Source: Phocaeicola fibrisolvens (GTDB lineage Bacteria; Bacteroidota; Bacteroidia; Bacteroidales; Bacteroidaceae). From it: DNA of 64,000 nucleotides. The stretch spans positions 124,001 through 188,000 of the forward strand of contig NZ_JAOQJI010000001.1 of NCBI RefSeq assembly GCF_025567125.1, given 5' to 3'. Position 1 is the first letter of the stretch. Each line of letters starts with the position of its first letter. Below, one piece after another: positions 46,803-54,963 of this stretch. Made by a program: the position numbers and the translations under genes. The notes below the pieces were generated by a model. It saw only the letters and a list, made by a program, of their open reading frames with translations. It did no database searches and was not told the origin of the DNA.

Positions 46803-47285
46803 TCAGAGAATCAGTTCATAATCCACGATTCCCAGCCATTTGCCGAATTTGCGGCCCACTTCCCGGAAGCTGGACACCTTTTCAAAGCCCAGTTTCTCGT
46901 GCAGGGCATAGCTGGCCTCGTTGCCTTCGGTGATGCAGGCAATCAAGGCATGCAGTCCGCAGCGACGGCATTCTTCTATCAGGTGTTGCATCAATTCGGT
47001 ACCCAGTCCCTTTCCCGTAGAGGAAGGTGCCAGGTAAATGGTGGTCTCCACACTCTGGTTGTAAGCCGCCTTCTCTTTCCATCCATGTACGTAGCAGTAA
47101 CCGGCAATCTGTCCTTCCACCTCGTACACGAAATAGGGGTATTGGCTACTGATGGTCTGGATGCGGGTCCACATCTCTTCTTCGCTCACCGGTTCCAGTT
47201 CAAAGGTGATGGTGGTGTGTGTGATGTAATGGTTGTAGATGGCGGTAATGGCCGGAGCATCTTCTTTGCATACTTTCCGAATCAT
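46803..47285 (-). CDS. GNAT N-acetyltransferase of the phosphinothricin acetyltransferase type
   Basis: A 160-residue GNAT protein. It opens IRKVCKEDAPAITAIYNHYI. The acetyl-CoA loop is LAPSSTGKGLGTELMQHLI (about residues 85-103), followed by ACITEGNEASYALHEKLGF. These are the features of the Pat/MddA group, which acetylates amino groups of small molecules such as phosphinothricin or methionine sulfoximine; the natural substrate here is unknown. It begins 3 nt after the menA stop, so the two are co-transcribed. Confidence 0.85.
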   Translation of the reverse strand: MIRKVCKEDAPAITAIYNHYITHTTITFELEPVSEEEMWTRIQTISSQYPYFVYEVEGQIAGYCYVHGWKEKAAYNQSVETTIYLAPSSTGKGLGTELMQHLIEECRRCGLHALIACITEGNEASYALHEKLGFEKVSSFREVGRKFGKWLGIVDYELIL

Positions 47286-47288
47286 AAT

Positions 47289-48179
47289 TTAAAGAATCAA
47301 TCCTAGTGTAAGTAATAATCCAAAAATGAGCATGTTGCGTGAAGTCTCTCCCAAGATGCCGTTCAGGGCTTTCCCGCGGTAGATACGGGCCATGTGCTGG
47401 GTGGTCAGGATGTGCGGAATGAGGTACAGCTGCGGAAGCAGTACGGCATAGATTTTTCCGATACGCAGGAAATAGAAGCAGCACCAGCAGGCCGCCAGTC
47501 CCAGCAGGAAATACAGAATCAGTCCGGCTTTGGCACCCAACCGCACTACCAGCGTTTTCTTCCCGCTCACTGCATCCTGTTCCCTGTCGCGGAAATTATT
47601 AATCATCAGCAGGGTGTCGATGAGAAGCCCACAGGCCAGTGAGGTGAGAGTGACCGCCGTGTTCCAGTCGTGTGCCATGACATAGTAGGTACATCCCACG
47701 GGCACGAAGCCGAAGAAGACGAGCACCATCAGGTCGCCCCATCCGTGGTAAGCCAGCGGATACGGTCCGGCGGTATAGAGGAAGGCAAAAATCATGCAGG
47801 CAATGCCGACCGGAATCATTTCCAGTCCCCCGTAGTAAAGCAGGCAAAGTCCGGTGATTCCTGCCAGCAGGGTGGTACAGACTATGCCGGCCTTCATGGC
47901 CTGCGGACTGATCCATCCTTGGGCACAGGCACGTTCCGGTCCGAGACGGTCTTCGCGGTCGCTGCCTTTCAGAAAGTCGAACAGGTCGTTGATGAAGTTG
48001 GCGTCAATCTGCATCAGGAAGGCAAACAGAAAGCACAGCAAGGCCGGTACCAGCTGGAAGTGGCCGTAAATAAAGGCCAAGGCACAGCCAAGCATGACGG
48101 GGATGGCGGCTCCGGTCAAGGTCTTCGGACGGGCGGCCAGCAGCCACGCTTTAATAGAATTGGTTTTGACGTATGTCAT
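47289..48179 (-). CDS. menA: 1,4-dihydroxy-2-naphthoate polyprenyltransferase
   Basis: A 296-residue UbiA-family membrane enzyme with about eight hydrophobic helices. The Asp-rich prenyl-diphosphate motif is in DANFINDLFDFLKGSDREDR (about residues 50-70), and a second, NNFRDREQDAVSGK, near 180. It attaches the polyprenyl tail to dihydroxynaphthoate to make demethylmenaquinone, the anaerobic respiratory quinone of Bacteroides. The ATG at 48179 gives MTYVKTNSIKAW; an upstream ATG at 48221 would lie over the promoter. Confidence 0.9.
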   Translation of the reverse strand: MTYVKTNSIKAWLLAARPKTLTGAAIPVMLGCALAFIYGHFQLVPALLCFLFAFLMQIDANFINDLFDFLKGSDREDRLGPERACAQGWISPQAMKAGIVCTTLLAGITGLCLLYYGGLEMIPVGIACMIFAFLYTAGPYPLAYHGWGDLMVLVFFGFVPVGCTYYVMAHDWNTAVTLTSLACGLLIDTLLMINNFRDREQDAVSGKKTLVVRLGAKAGLILYFLLGLAACWCCFYFLRIGKIYAVLLPQLYLIPHILTTQHMARIYRGKALNGILGETSRNMLIFGLLLTLGLIL

Positions 48180-48208
48180 GAAATCTGGATTTTTAGTTTT
48201 TCGTCCGG

Positions 48209-48216
48209 CAAAGTTA
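48209..48216 (-). promoter_or_regulatory. menA: -7 element of the menA promoter
   Basis: TAACTTTG on the minus strand, 29 nt upstream of the chosen menA ATG at 48179. It argues against the longer start at 48221. Confidence 0.5.
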
Positions 48217-48267
48217 GGCATTTTTTTACGACCTTTGTCACGACCGGAAAGTTATATGTAGTTCAAA

Positions 48268-49107
48268 ATGATGAAACGACTGAATTTGCTGGCAGGTAGC
48301 TTGCTGCTGATGAGCTTTCTGCTTTCCTCTTGTGCCACGGCGTCCTTTTCCAAGTATAAGGGAGTGGGACGTGTGAAACGGTATGATTTTTACAGTGCCC
48401 AGTTGCCCGACTCCTTCGACGGTTTCCGGGTAGCCTTTGCCTCCGACTTTCATTTCGAGAGCCGGTTTACCGCCCGTCGGTTGCCTGGTATGTGCCGGGC
48501 CCTCCGTTCGCTGGATGCGGACGTGCTGCTGTTGGGCGGCGATTACCGTGGACGCAACGGAGGAGATGTGACACAGCTTTTCCAGGCCTTGAAGACCGTG
48601 GAGACACCCTGTGGCACGTATGCCGTGATGGGCAACCACGAGCGCGGAGCGGCCGATTCGCTGGCACGGAAGGCCATGCGGGAGACAGGCGTGCGTTTGT
48701 TGGAGCACCGGGTGGATACCTTGTGGCGGGGAAAGGAATATATCTTGCTGTGCGGCATCCGTAATCCGTTCGATTTGAAGCAGAACGGGGTGTCGCCTAC
48801 CTTGGCCTTGCGGGAAGAAGATTTTGTGTTGATGCTGGTGCACACCCCCGATTACGTGGAAGATGTGGATGTATCGCACACCGACCTGGCCCTGGCGGGA
48901 CATACCCACGGAGGGCAGGTCAGCCTGTTCCGCCGGTGGACGCCGGCACATTTCTCCAAATACGGCAATCGTTTCCTGACGGGATTGAAACACAACCGTG
49001 CGGGCATTCCGGTGATTATTACTAACGGACTGGGTACGTCGCGCAAGGATGTGCGCCTCTTCACCCCGAGCGAGGTGGTGCTAGTGGTGTTACACAAAAA
49101 GAAATGA
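48268..49107 (+). CDS. Metallophosphoesterase, YkuE-like, lipoprotein
   Basis: A 279-residue protein. Lipobox LLSSC (Cys22) anchors it to a membrane. The calcineurin-like metal site is complete: ASDFHFES (motif I), LLGGDYRG (II), VMGNHERG (III), LVHTPD (IV) and LAGHTHGGQ (V). Relatives hydrolyse phosphodiesters or lipid pyrophosphates at the membrane. Its stop is directly adjacent to the stop of convergent nadD. Confidence 0.87.
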   Translation: MMKRLNLLAGSLLLMSFLLSSCATASFSKYKGVGRVKRYDFYSAQLPDSFDGFRVAFASDFHFESRFTARRLPGMCRALRSLDADVLLLGGDYRGRNGGDVTQLFQALKTVETPCGTYAVMGNHERGAADSLARKAMRETGVRLLEHRVDTLWRGKEYILLCGIRNPFDLKQNGVSPTLALREEDFVLMLVHTPDYVEDVDVSHTDLALAGHTHGGQVSLFRRWTPAHFSKYGNRFLTGLKHNRAGIPVIITNGLGTSRKDVRLFTPSEVVLVVLHKKK

Positions 49108-49701
49108 TTAGCGGTAGAGCCCTTTTTCCTGAATGATTCTGAACACTTCCGGATGCAGGAAATAGCGCAGGTCTTTCCCTTCGCGGATACCCTGGCGGAT
49201 GAAGGTCGAACTGATTTCGAGGAGGGGAGTCTGTACCACCCGGACATGAGGAGGAAGAGGAGTTGCATCCTCTAAGGGATAACCCCGACGCGGATAGACC
49301 AGAATGTGGTGACGGCGGATGATTTCCTCGGGCGACCGCCAACGGTCGAAAGCCTGCCAGTTGTCGGCTCCGATAATCAAGTGAAATTCCCGGTCGGGAT
49401 AGCTCTCGGCCAGTTTGTCGAGGGTATGGATGGTGTACGAAGGGCGGGGTAATTGGAATTCAAAATCGGAAGCCCGGAAACGGGGATATCCGGCCACGGC
49501 GGCTTCTACCATTTCCAGTCGGAGATGGTCATCAAGCAGCGTCTCGTTCTGCTTGAACGGATTTTGAGGGGTGACCAGGAACCAGACTTCCTCCAGTCCT
49601 CCGTATTCACACAGGTAATTGGCCAGTGCCAGATGTCCTATGTGAATCGGGTTGAAGGAGCCTCCGAAAAGTCCGGTTTTTATCTGAGACTTTTCTTCCA
49701 T
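49108..49701 (-). CDS. nadD: Nicotinate-nucleotide adenylyltransferase
   Basis: A 197-residue nucleotidyltransferase. GLFGGSFNPIHIGHLALA carries the (H/T)xGH signature at the N-terminus. Substrate segments FHLIIGADNWQAFDRW and the late ISSTFIRQGI follow. It forms deamido-NAD from nicotinate mononucleotide. The ATG at 49701 overlaps the last 22 nt of the upstream small membrane-protein gene; an ATG at 49725 would overlap by 46. It ends the yicC-gmk operon. Confidence 0.93.
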   Translation of the reverse strand: MEEKSQIKTGLFGGSFNPIHIGHLALANYLCEYGGLEEVWFLVTPQNPFKQNETLLDDHLRLEMVEAAVAGYPRFRASDFEFQLPRPSYTIHTLDKLAESYPDREFHLIIGADNWQAFDRWRSPEEIIRRHHILVYPRRGYPLEDATPLPPHVRVVQTPLLEISSTFIRQGIREGKDLRYFLHPEVFRIIQEKGLYR

Positions 49702-49865
49702 TGGATATAGTTGAGAATCTGCCATATAGCCACCAGCAACATGGCGACGGCAATGATGTATTCTTCTTTGGCTACGGCCACTACGCCTACGGCAATGGCG
49801 GCCAGTCCGATGACGATGCAGAGCAGCGTCATCCAGCGCAGAACTTTTTTAGGATTTTTCGGCAT
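49680..49865 (-). CDS. Small two-helix membrane protein
   Basis: A 61-residue protein with two hydrophobic stretches: about 10-30 (WMTLLCIVIGLAAIAVGVVA) and about 36-54 (YIIAVAMLLVAIWQILNYI). Both ends are basic. No family is recognised. It lies 12 nt after gmk and overlaps nadD, so it is very likely expressed in this operon. Its conserved-looking context suggests a real gene, but no function can be assigned. Confidence 0.75.
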   Translation of the reverse strand: MPKNPKKVLRWMTLLCIVIGLAAIAVGVVAVAKEEYIIAVAMLLVAIWQILNYIQWKKSLR

Positions 49866-49877
49866 AGTCGGATGGAT

Positions 49878-50444
49878 TTAGTGTTGGAGAAAATGGCGGA
49901 TGGTCTGCAAGGCTTCCGCTTTGGCCTTTTCCAAGTCGTCGTTGACAATCACCACGTCGAACTTATCGGCATAGTCCAGTTCGAAGGTGGCTTTTGCCAG
50001 ACGGCTCTCGATGACTTCGGGCGCATCCGTACCTCGACCTGTCAGTCGCTTGCGGAGTTCCTCGATAGAAGGCGGCTGGATGAAGACCGACAAGGCCCGG
50101 TCGCCATAGAATTTCTTGATGTTGCATCCGCCCACCACGTCGACGTCGAAAATCACGTTCTGTCCGGCAGCGAGCTGCTTTTCCACCTGTGCCTTCAGGG
50201 TGCCGTAGAAACGGTCCTTGTACACTTCCTCGTATTCCAGAAACTCGTTATTGGCAATGCGCTGCTTGAATTCTTCCGGAGTCAGGAAGAAATATTCCAC
50301 GCCGTTCTGTTCTGTGCCACGGGGAGCGCGGCTGGTGGCCGAGATGGAAAATGCCAGGTTCAGGTTCTGTGTCAGCAAGTAATTGATGATGGTGGACTTG
50401 CCGGAGCCGGAAGGGGCTGAAAAGATGATAAGTTTTCCTGCCAT
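49878..50444 (-). CDS. gmk: Guanylate kinase
   Basis: A 188-residue kinase. The P-loop FSAPSGSGKSTI is at residues 8-19, the GMP-binding region is ATSRAPRGTEQNGVEYFFL, and DVDVVGG with SVFIQPPSIEELRKRL follow. It phosphorylates GMP to GDP. It begins 6 nt after yicC, the arrangement common in bacteria. Confidence 0.95.
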   Translation of the reverse strand: MAGKLIIFSAPSGSGKSTIINYLLTQNLNLAFSISATSRAPRGTEQNGVEYFFLTPEEFKQRIANNEFLEYEEVYKDRFYGTLKAQVEKQLAAGQNVIFDVDVVGGCNIKKFYGDRALSVFIQPPSIEELRKRLTGRGTDAPEVIESRLAKATFELDYADKFDVVIVNDDLEKAKAEALQTIRHFLQH

Positions 50445-50450
50445 ATTTTT

Positions 50451-51326
50451 TTACATTACGTTCAACACTTGTTCCTTGATTTGTTCCAGTTCGTCTTTCA
50501 TCTGCACCACGAGGTTCTGCATCTCGGCATGGTTCGACTTGCTGCCGGTGGTGTTGATTTCGCGGCCCATTTCCTGTGCGATGAAGCCCAGCTTCTTGCC
50601 TTGTCCGTGTCCGCCCGCCATGGTTTCGCGGAAATATTTCAGGTGGTTGGCCAGACGCTGTTTTTCTTCGTTGATGTCCAGTTTCTCGATGTAGTAAATC
50701 AGTTCCTGTTCCAGACGGTTCTTGTCGTAATCAATGCTCAGGGTCTTTTCCAGCGCGTCGGTGATGCGTTCCCGGATTTTGGTCACACGTTCTTTCTCGT
50801 ACGGTTCGATGGACTTCAGCAGCCGTTCGATGTTGTTCAGCTTTTCCGTGAATTTCTTTTCGAGGGCGGCGCCTTCCTGTTTGCGGAAATCCACCAGGTG
50901 CTGCAAAGCCTCTTCGATGGTCTGTTTGGCCACGGTCCATTCCTCATCCGACAGTTCCTGCACGTCCACGCGCGTCAGCACGTCGGGCATGCGCAGCAGG
51001 GTGGCGAACCAGTCTTCCGGCAACGGAATGTGGCAGGTTTCAGAAATGGTTTTTATCTGGTTGTAATAGTTTTCTACGAGAGCGGTATTGATGGGAGTGG
51101 CCGATTCGGCGGCGTCTTTTTCCACCCATATACAGAAATCCACTTTCCCGCGTTCCAGGGTCTGCGTAATCAGGTTGCGGATTTCCATTTCTTTTTCACG
51201 ATACAATGGAGCGATGCGTGTGGACAAGTCCATTGCTTTGCTGTTCAACGATTTGATTTCTACGTTGATTTTTTTGTCTCCGAAGGCGGTGGTTGCTTTG
51301 CCGTATCCGGTCATTGACTGTATCAT
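50451..51326 (-). CDS. yicC: YicC-family endoribonuclease
   Basis: A 291-residue protein of the usual YicC length. It starts MIQSMTGYGKATTAF, the family opening, with NVEIKSLNSKAMDLSTRI. It ends with the DUF1732 region LGFIAQEMGREINTTGSKSN and IKEQVLNVM. YicC homologues are endoribonucleases involved in RNA turnover. It leads an operon with gmk, the small membrane protein and nadD. A TACCTTTG -7 element is 31 nt upstream. Confidence 0.92.
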   Translation of the reverse strand: MIQSMTGYGKATTAFGDKKINVEIKSLNSKAMDLSTRIAPLYREKEMEIRNLITQTLERGKVDFCIWVEKDAAESATPINTALVENYYNQIKTISETCHIPLPEDWFATLLRMPDVLTRVDVQELSDEEWTVAKQTIEEALQHLVDFRKQEGAALEKKFTEKLNNIERLLKSIEPYEKERVTKIRERITDALEKTLSIDYDKNRLEQELIYYIEKLDINEEKQRLANHLKYFRETMAGGHGQGKKLGFIAQEMGREINTTGSKSNHAEMQNLVVQMKDELEQIKEQVLNVM

Positions 51327-51356
51327 AACTCCTTTTGTTTTTTAATCATTTGAGTG

Positions 51357-51364
51357 CAAAGGTA
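51357..51364 (-). promoter_or_regulatory. yicC: -7 element of the yicC-gmk operon
   Basis: TACCTTTG on the minus strand, exact TAnnTTTG, 30 nt upstream of yicC. Confidence 0.55.
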
Positions 51365-51509
51365 GGAAAAATCTGCATAAAGCGTAAACGGCTGTGTAAA
51401 AAACGTATGAAATCGCTCTGCGACGGGTAGATAAAGCCTGATAACCCCGTGGAAATAAGTTTGTTTTTCCTTGTCTGTTTTTCCAGGGATACCTGCATTT
51501 TCTCTGTCC

Positions 51510-51593
51510 CACACTGTGAAATACAAAAACCACAGTGTGGGATACATATTTCACAGTGTGGAATACAAATCCCGCATTGTGGAACAGAGAATG
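51510..51593. repeat. Four-unit tandem repeat, exact 21-bp period
   Basis: The palindromic core CACACTGTG, CACAGTGTG, CACAGTGTG, CGCATTGTG begins at 51510, 51531, 51552 and 51573, 21 bp apart each time. In the first three units ATAC follows at a fixed distance (51521, 51542, 51563). A 21-bp period equals two helical turns, so all cores face the same side of the DNA. The unit GTGTGGAATACAAATCCCGC closely resembles the repeat unit near 61546. Function unknown. Confidence 0.8.
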
Positions 51594-51735
51594 TTTGGTG
51601 GCATTTGGAGGAATGTTTGCGGAAGTTTCCGGTTTTGCGAACCGGGAGATTGGAATTTATGCAGGTCGGTTGGTCTTTCGGAAAGGCTTTGTCACTTTCT
51701 GTTCCTTTTTTCGTGAGAGAGTGAGAAGAAAAGTG

Positions 51736-51743
51736 TATATTTG
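51736..51743 (+). promoter_or_regulatory. tsaB: -7 element of the tsaB operon
   Basis: TATATTTG is an exact TAnnTTTG match, 32 nt upstream of the tsaB ATG at 51776. Confidence 0.55.
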
Positions 51744-51775
51744 CAGACTAATATATAATTGTATTGAATTTAATT

Positions 51776-52465
51776 ATGTCGTGCATTTTACATATTGAAA
51801 CGTCGACGGAAGTCTGCTCGGTGGCAGTGAGCCAGGACGGGGCTTCCATTTTCTCGAAAGAAGATTTTAACGGCCCTTCGCATGCGACTGTGCTGGGAGT
51901 ATTTGTAGATGAAGCCTTGTCGTTTGCCGACAGCCATGCCATTCCGGTGGATGCGGTAGCGGTGAGCTGTGGTCCGGGTTCCTATACGGGACTGCGTATC
52001 GGGGTTTCCATGGCGAAGGGAATCTGCTACGGACGGAACATTCCGCTGATTGGGCTTCCTACGCTGGAGGTGATGTGCGTGCCGGTACTGCTGGCTCACG
52101 ACCTGCCGGAAGATGCCTTGCTTTGCCCGATGATTGATGCACGCCGGATGGAAGTGTATGCGGCGGTGTACAACCGTGCCCTGAAGGTACAGCGTGAAAT
52201 CGGTGCAGACATCGTAGATGAAAATTCGTATGCCGAGTTCTTGGAAAAGCATCCGGTATATTTCTTTGGCAACGGGGCCGCTAAATGCAAGGAAAAACTG
52301 ACGCATCCCAATGCGCATTTCCTGGAAAATATACATCCGCTGGCCAAATGGATGTTCCCGTTGGCTGAAAAGGCGATGGCTACACAGGATTTCAAGGATG
52401 TAGCTTATTTTGAACCTTTCTATCTCAAGGAATTTGTGGCCTCCAAGCCTAAAAAACTGTTGTAA
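51776..52465 (+). CDS. tsaB: tRNA threonylcarbamoyladenosine biosynthesis protein TsaB
   Basis: A 229-residue protein of the ASKHA fold. It opens CILHIETSTEVCSVAVS, and AVSCGPGSYTGLRIGVSMAKG (about 62-82) is the TsaB signature. TsaB pairs with TsaD and TsaE to make the t6A base in tRNAs that read ANN codons. The ATG at 51776 is preferred over one 4 codons upstream because it opens directly at the conserved strand. First gene of a long plus-strand operon. Confidence 0.93.
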   Translation: MSCILHIETSTEVCSVAVSQDGASIFSKEDFNGPSHATVLGVFVDEALSFADSHAIPVDAVAVSCGPGSYTGLRIGVSMAKGICYGRNIPLIGLPTLEVMCVPVLLAHDLPEDALLCPMIDARRMEVYAAVYNRALKVQREIGADIVDENSYAEFLEKHPVYFFGNGAAKCKEKLTHPNAHFLENIHPLAKWMFPLAEKAMATQDFKDVAYFEPFYLKEFVASKPKKLL

Positions 52466-52512
52466 GAGAACAGATGGAAAGTCGTAGAATGTGGAATAAC
52501 TGATAATTTTAT

Positions 52513-53112
52513 ATGGAATATAATACCCAGCAGCGAAAATTACCACTTCCGGAATACGGAAGAAGTGTGCAGAACATGGTAGACCATGCCTTGACCATCG
52601 AGGATCGTGCGGAACGTCAACGGTGTGCCAATACCATCGTGAATATTATGGGAGGGATGTTTCCTCAATTGCGTGACATGGAAGATTTCCGCCGTAAGTT
52701 GTGGGATCATCTGGCTATCATGGCCGACTTTAAACTGGATATTGACTATCCGGTGGAAATCGTGAAGAAGGAAAGTCTGGAAGTGAAACCCGACCGGATT
52801 CCTTATTCGCCCAATGTGATTCGCTATCGCCATTATGGACGATTTATCCAGGATTTGATAAAAATTGCGGTAGATTATCCGGAAGGTGAAGAGAAAAAAC
52901 AGTTGATTAAGTACATTGCCAACCACATGAAGAAAGATTACCTCAATTTTAACAAAGATGGGGTGGAAGACCAGAAAATTCTGGATGATTTGTGTGAACT
53001 GTCAGGCGGACGTATCAAACTGTCGGCCGATGAACTTCATCTGGTAGAGCAACGTACGGTAGGACCGCGTCGTCGGCAGATGAACAACAACCAGCAAAGA
53101 AAGAAATATTAA
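52513..53112 (+). CDS. DUF4290 domain protein
   Basis: A 199-residue soluble protein. It begins MEYNTQQRKLPLPEYGRSVQ, the characteristic opening of DUF4290, a family of Bacteroidetes with no known function. It is helical, with a basic C-terminal tail (GPRRRQMNNNQQRKKY) that could contact nucleic acid. It lies between tsaB and murA, an arrangement common in Bacteroidales. Confidence 0.85.
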   Translation: MEYNTQQRKLPLPEYGRSVQNMVDHALTIEDRAERQRCANTIVNIMGGMFPQLRDMEDFRRKLWDHLAIMADFKLDIDYPVEIVKKESLEVKPDRIPYSPNVIRYRHYGRFIQDLIKIAVDYPEGEEKKQLIKYIANHMKKDYLNFNKDGVEDQKILDDLCELSGGRIKLSADELHLVEQRTVGPRRRQMNNNQQRKKY

Positions 53113-53127
53113 TCAAAATCGGATACT

Positions 53128-54435
53128 ATGGCTTCATTTGTAATCGAAGGAGGGCACAAACTGCAGGGGGAGATTGTGCCTCAGGGGGCTAAGAACGAAG
53201 TGCTGCAGGTGCTTTGTGCTACGTTGTTGACAGACGAGGAAGTGATTATCGGAAACATTCCGAATATTCTGGATGTCAATAACCTGATACAGCTGCTCCG
53301 TGATATGGGCGTAAAAGTAGCAAAAACAGGAAGTGATACGTTCTCTTTTCAGGCGGATAATTTGAATCTGGCTTACCTGGAAAGCGATGAGTTCTTGGGA
53401 CGCTGCTCCAAACTGCGTGGCTCGGTCATGTTGGTCGGTCCTTTGATTGCCCGTTTTGGGAAAGCAATGATTTCCAAACCGGGAGGTGACAAGATTGGTC
53501 GCCGGCGTTTGGATACCCATTTCTTGGGTATTCAGAAACTGGGTGCTTCGTTTGATCACGATGCTGCGAAAGGTCGTTTTTGTATTACTGCTGACAAGCT
53601 GAAAGGTACGTATATGTTGCTGGATGAGGCATCTGTCACAGGTACGGCCAATATTATTATGGCGGCAGTGCTGGCCGAAGGAGTCACCACGATTTACAAT
53701 GCGGCCTGTGAGCCTTATGTACAGCAGTTGTGCCGGATGTTGAACCGGATGGGTGCCAAAATCTCGGGCATCGCTTCCAATTTGCTGACCATTGAGGGTG
53801 TGAAGAGCCTGAAAGGTTGTGCGCATACGGTGTTGCCGGATATGATTGAGGTGGGAAGTTTTATTGGCATGGCGGCTATGACGGCCAGTGAAATCACGAT
53901 CAAGAATGTGTCGTATGAAAATTTAGGAATCATTCCCGACAGTTTCCGTCGGCTGGGTATTCAGCTGGAGCAGCGGGGCGACGATATTTATGTGCCCGCA
54001 CAGGAACACTATCAGATTGATTCGTTCATTGATGGCTCTATCATGACGATTGCCGACGCTCCATGGCCGGGACTGACTCCCGACTTGCTGAGTGTGATGC
54101 TGGTGGTAGCTACCCAGGCCAAAGGAAGTGTGCTGATTCACCAGAAAATGTTTGAAAGCCGCCTGTTCTTCGTGGATAAGCTGATTGACATGGGGGCGCA
54201 GATTATCTTGTGCGACCCACACCGCGCCGTGGTCATCGGTCATGACCGTAACTTCTGTCTGCGGGGAGGCAATATGACCTCTCCGGATATCCGTGCCGGC
54301 ATTGCTTTGCTGATTGCGGCTTTGGGAGCGAAAGGTATCAGCCATATCCATAACATTGAACAGATAGACCGGGGATACCAACACATTGAACAGCGACTGA
54401 GTGCGCTGGGAGCACGTATCACCCGTATAGAATAA
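53128..54435 (+). CDS. murA: UDP-N-acetylglucosamine 1-carboxyvinyltransferase
   Basis: A 435-residue enzyme of the EPSP synthase fold. Lys22 and Asn23 in PQGAKNEVL match the substrate-binding pair of E. coli MurA in position. The loop that holds catalytic Cys115 in E. coli (GGCTIG) reads GGDKIG here, with Asp121. This Cys-to-Asp change is known in mycobacteria, chlamydiae and Borrelia and gives insensitivity to fosfomycin. MurA commits UDP-GlcNAc to peptidoglycan synthesis. It follows DUF4290 by 15 nt and is followed by rimM after 3 nt. Confidence 0.95.
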   Translation: MASFVIEGGHKLQGEIVPQGAKNEVLQVLCATLLTDEEVIIGNIPNILDVNNLIQLLRDMGVKVAKTGSDTFSFQADNLNLAYLESDEFLGRCSKLRGSVMLVGPLIARFGKAMISKPGGDKIGRRRLDTHFLGIQKLGASFDHDAAKGRFCITADKLKGTYMLLDEASVTGTANIIMAAVLAEGVTTIYNAACEPYVQQLCRMLNRMGAKISGIASNLLTIEGVKSLKGCAHTVLPDMIEVGSFIGMAAMTASEITIKNVSYENLGIIPDSFRRLGIQLEQRGDDIYVPAQEHYQIDSFIDGSIMTIADAPWPGLTPDLLSVMLVVATQAKGSVLIHQKMFESRLFFVDKLIDMGAQIILCDPHRAVVIGHDRNFCLRGGNMTSPDIRAGIALLIAALGAKGISHIHNIEQIDRGYQHIEQRLSALGARITRIE

Positions 54436-54438
54436 GGT

Positions 54439-54951
54439 ATGATTAGAAAAGAGGAAGTTTTTAAGATAGGAATCATCAACAAGCCGCATGGGGTAAAAGG
54501 TGAAGTCTCGTTTACGTTTACCGACGACATCTTCGACCGGGTGGATTGTGAGTATCTGATTCTGTTGCTGGACGGGATTCTGGTCCCGTTCTTCATCGAG
54601 GAGTATCGTTTCCGCTCCGATAACGTGGCTCTGGTGAAATTCGAGGGAGTGGATACAGCGGAAAAGGCACGTAGTTTTACCAACGTGGAAGTGTATTTCC
54701 CGGTGAAGTACATGGATGAGCAAGATGAAATCACGTCGTGGAATTTCTTCGTCGGATTTAAGGTACACGATGTGCATCATGGTGATTTGGGTGAAGTAGT
54801 GGATGTGGATGATGCTACGATGAATGTCTTGTTTGTCATAGAGAAGGAGGGGGAAGAACTGCTTTTGCCTGCTCATGAAGAGTTTATACTCAACATTGAC
54901 AGGGAACAGAAACTTTTGACGGTAGACATTCCCGACGGTTTATTGGACTAA
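54439..54951 (+). CDS. rimM: Ribosome maturation factor RimM
   Basis: A 170-residue protein. The N-terminal RimM barrel starts FKIGIINKPHGVKGEVSFTF (about residues 7-26). The C-terminal PRC-barrel-like half contains EGEELLLPAHEEFILNID. RimM assists assembly of the 30S head. In many bacteria it lies beside trmD or rpsP; here it is between murA and an M23 peptidase. Confidence 0.93.
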   Translation: MIRKEEVFKIGIINKPHGVKGEVSFTFTDDIFDRVDCEYLILLLDGILVPFFIEEYRFRSDNVALVKFEGVDTAEKARSFTNVEVYFPVKYMDEQDEITSWNFFVGFKVHDVHHGDLGEVVDVDDATMNVLFVIEKEGEELLLPAHEEFILNIDREQKLLTVDIPDGLLD

Positions 54952-54963
54952 AAAGCTTGTGGC

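Larger units (their letters stand above)
51327..51775. other. Non-coding gap between yicC and tsaB
   Basis: This 449-bp divergent gap holds the yicC promoter (51357-51364), a four-unit tandem repeat with exact 21-bp period (51510-51593) and the tsaB -7 element (51736-51743). Short reading frames across the repeat have no coding features. Nothing else was recognised. Confidence 0.6.

Noticed and set aside
51449..51798. Three overlapping frames of 81-91 codons across the 21-bp repeat
   Set aside because: A 21-bp period keeps frames open artificially. They run into the tsaB promoter and have no coding signal.
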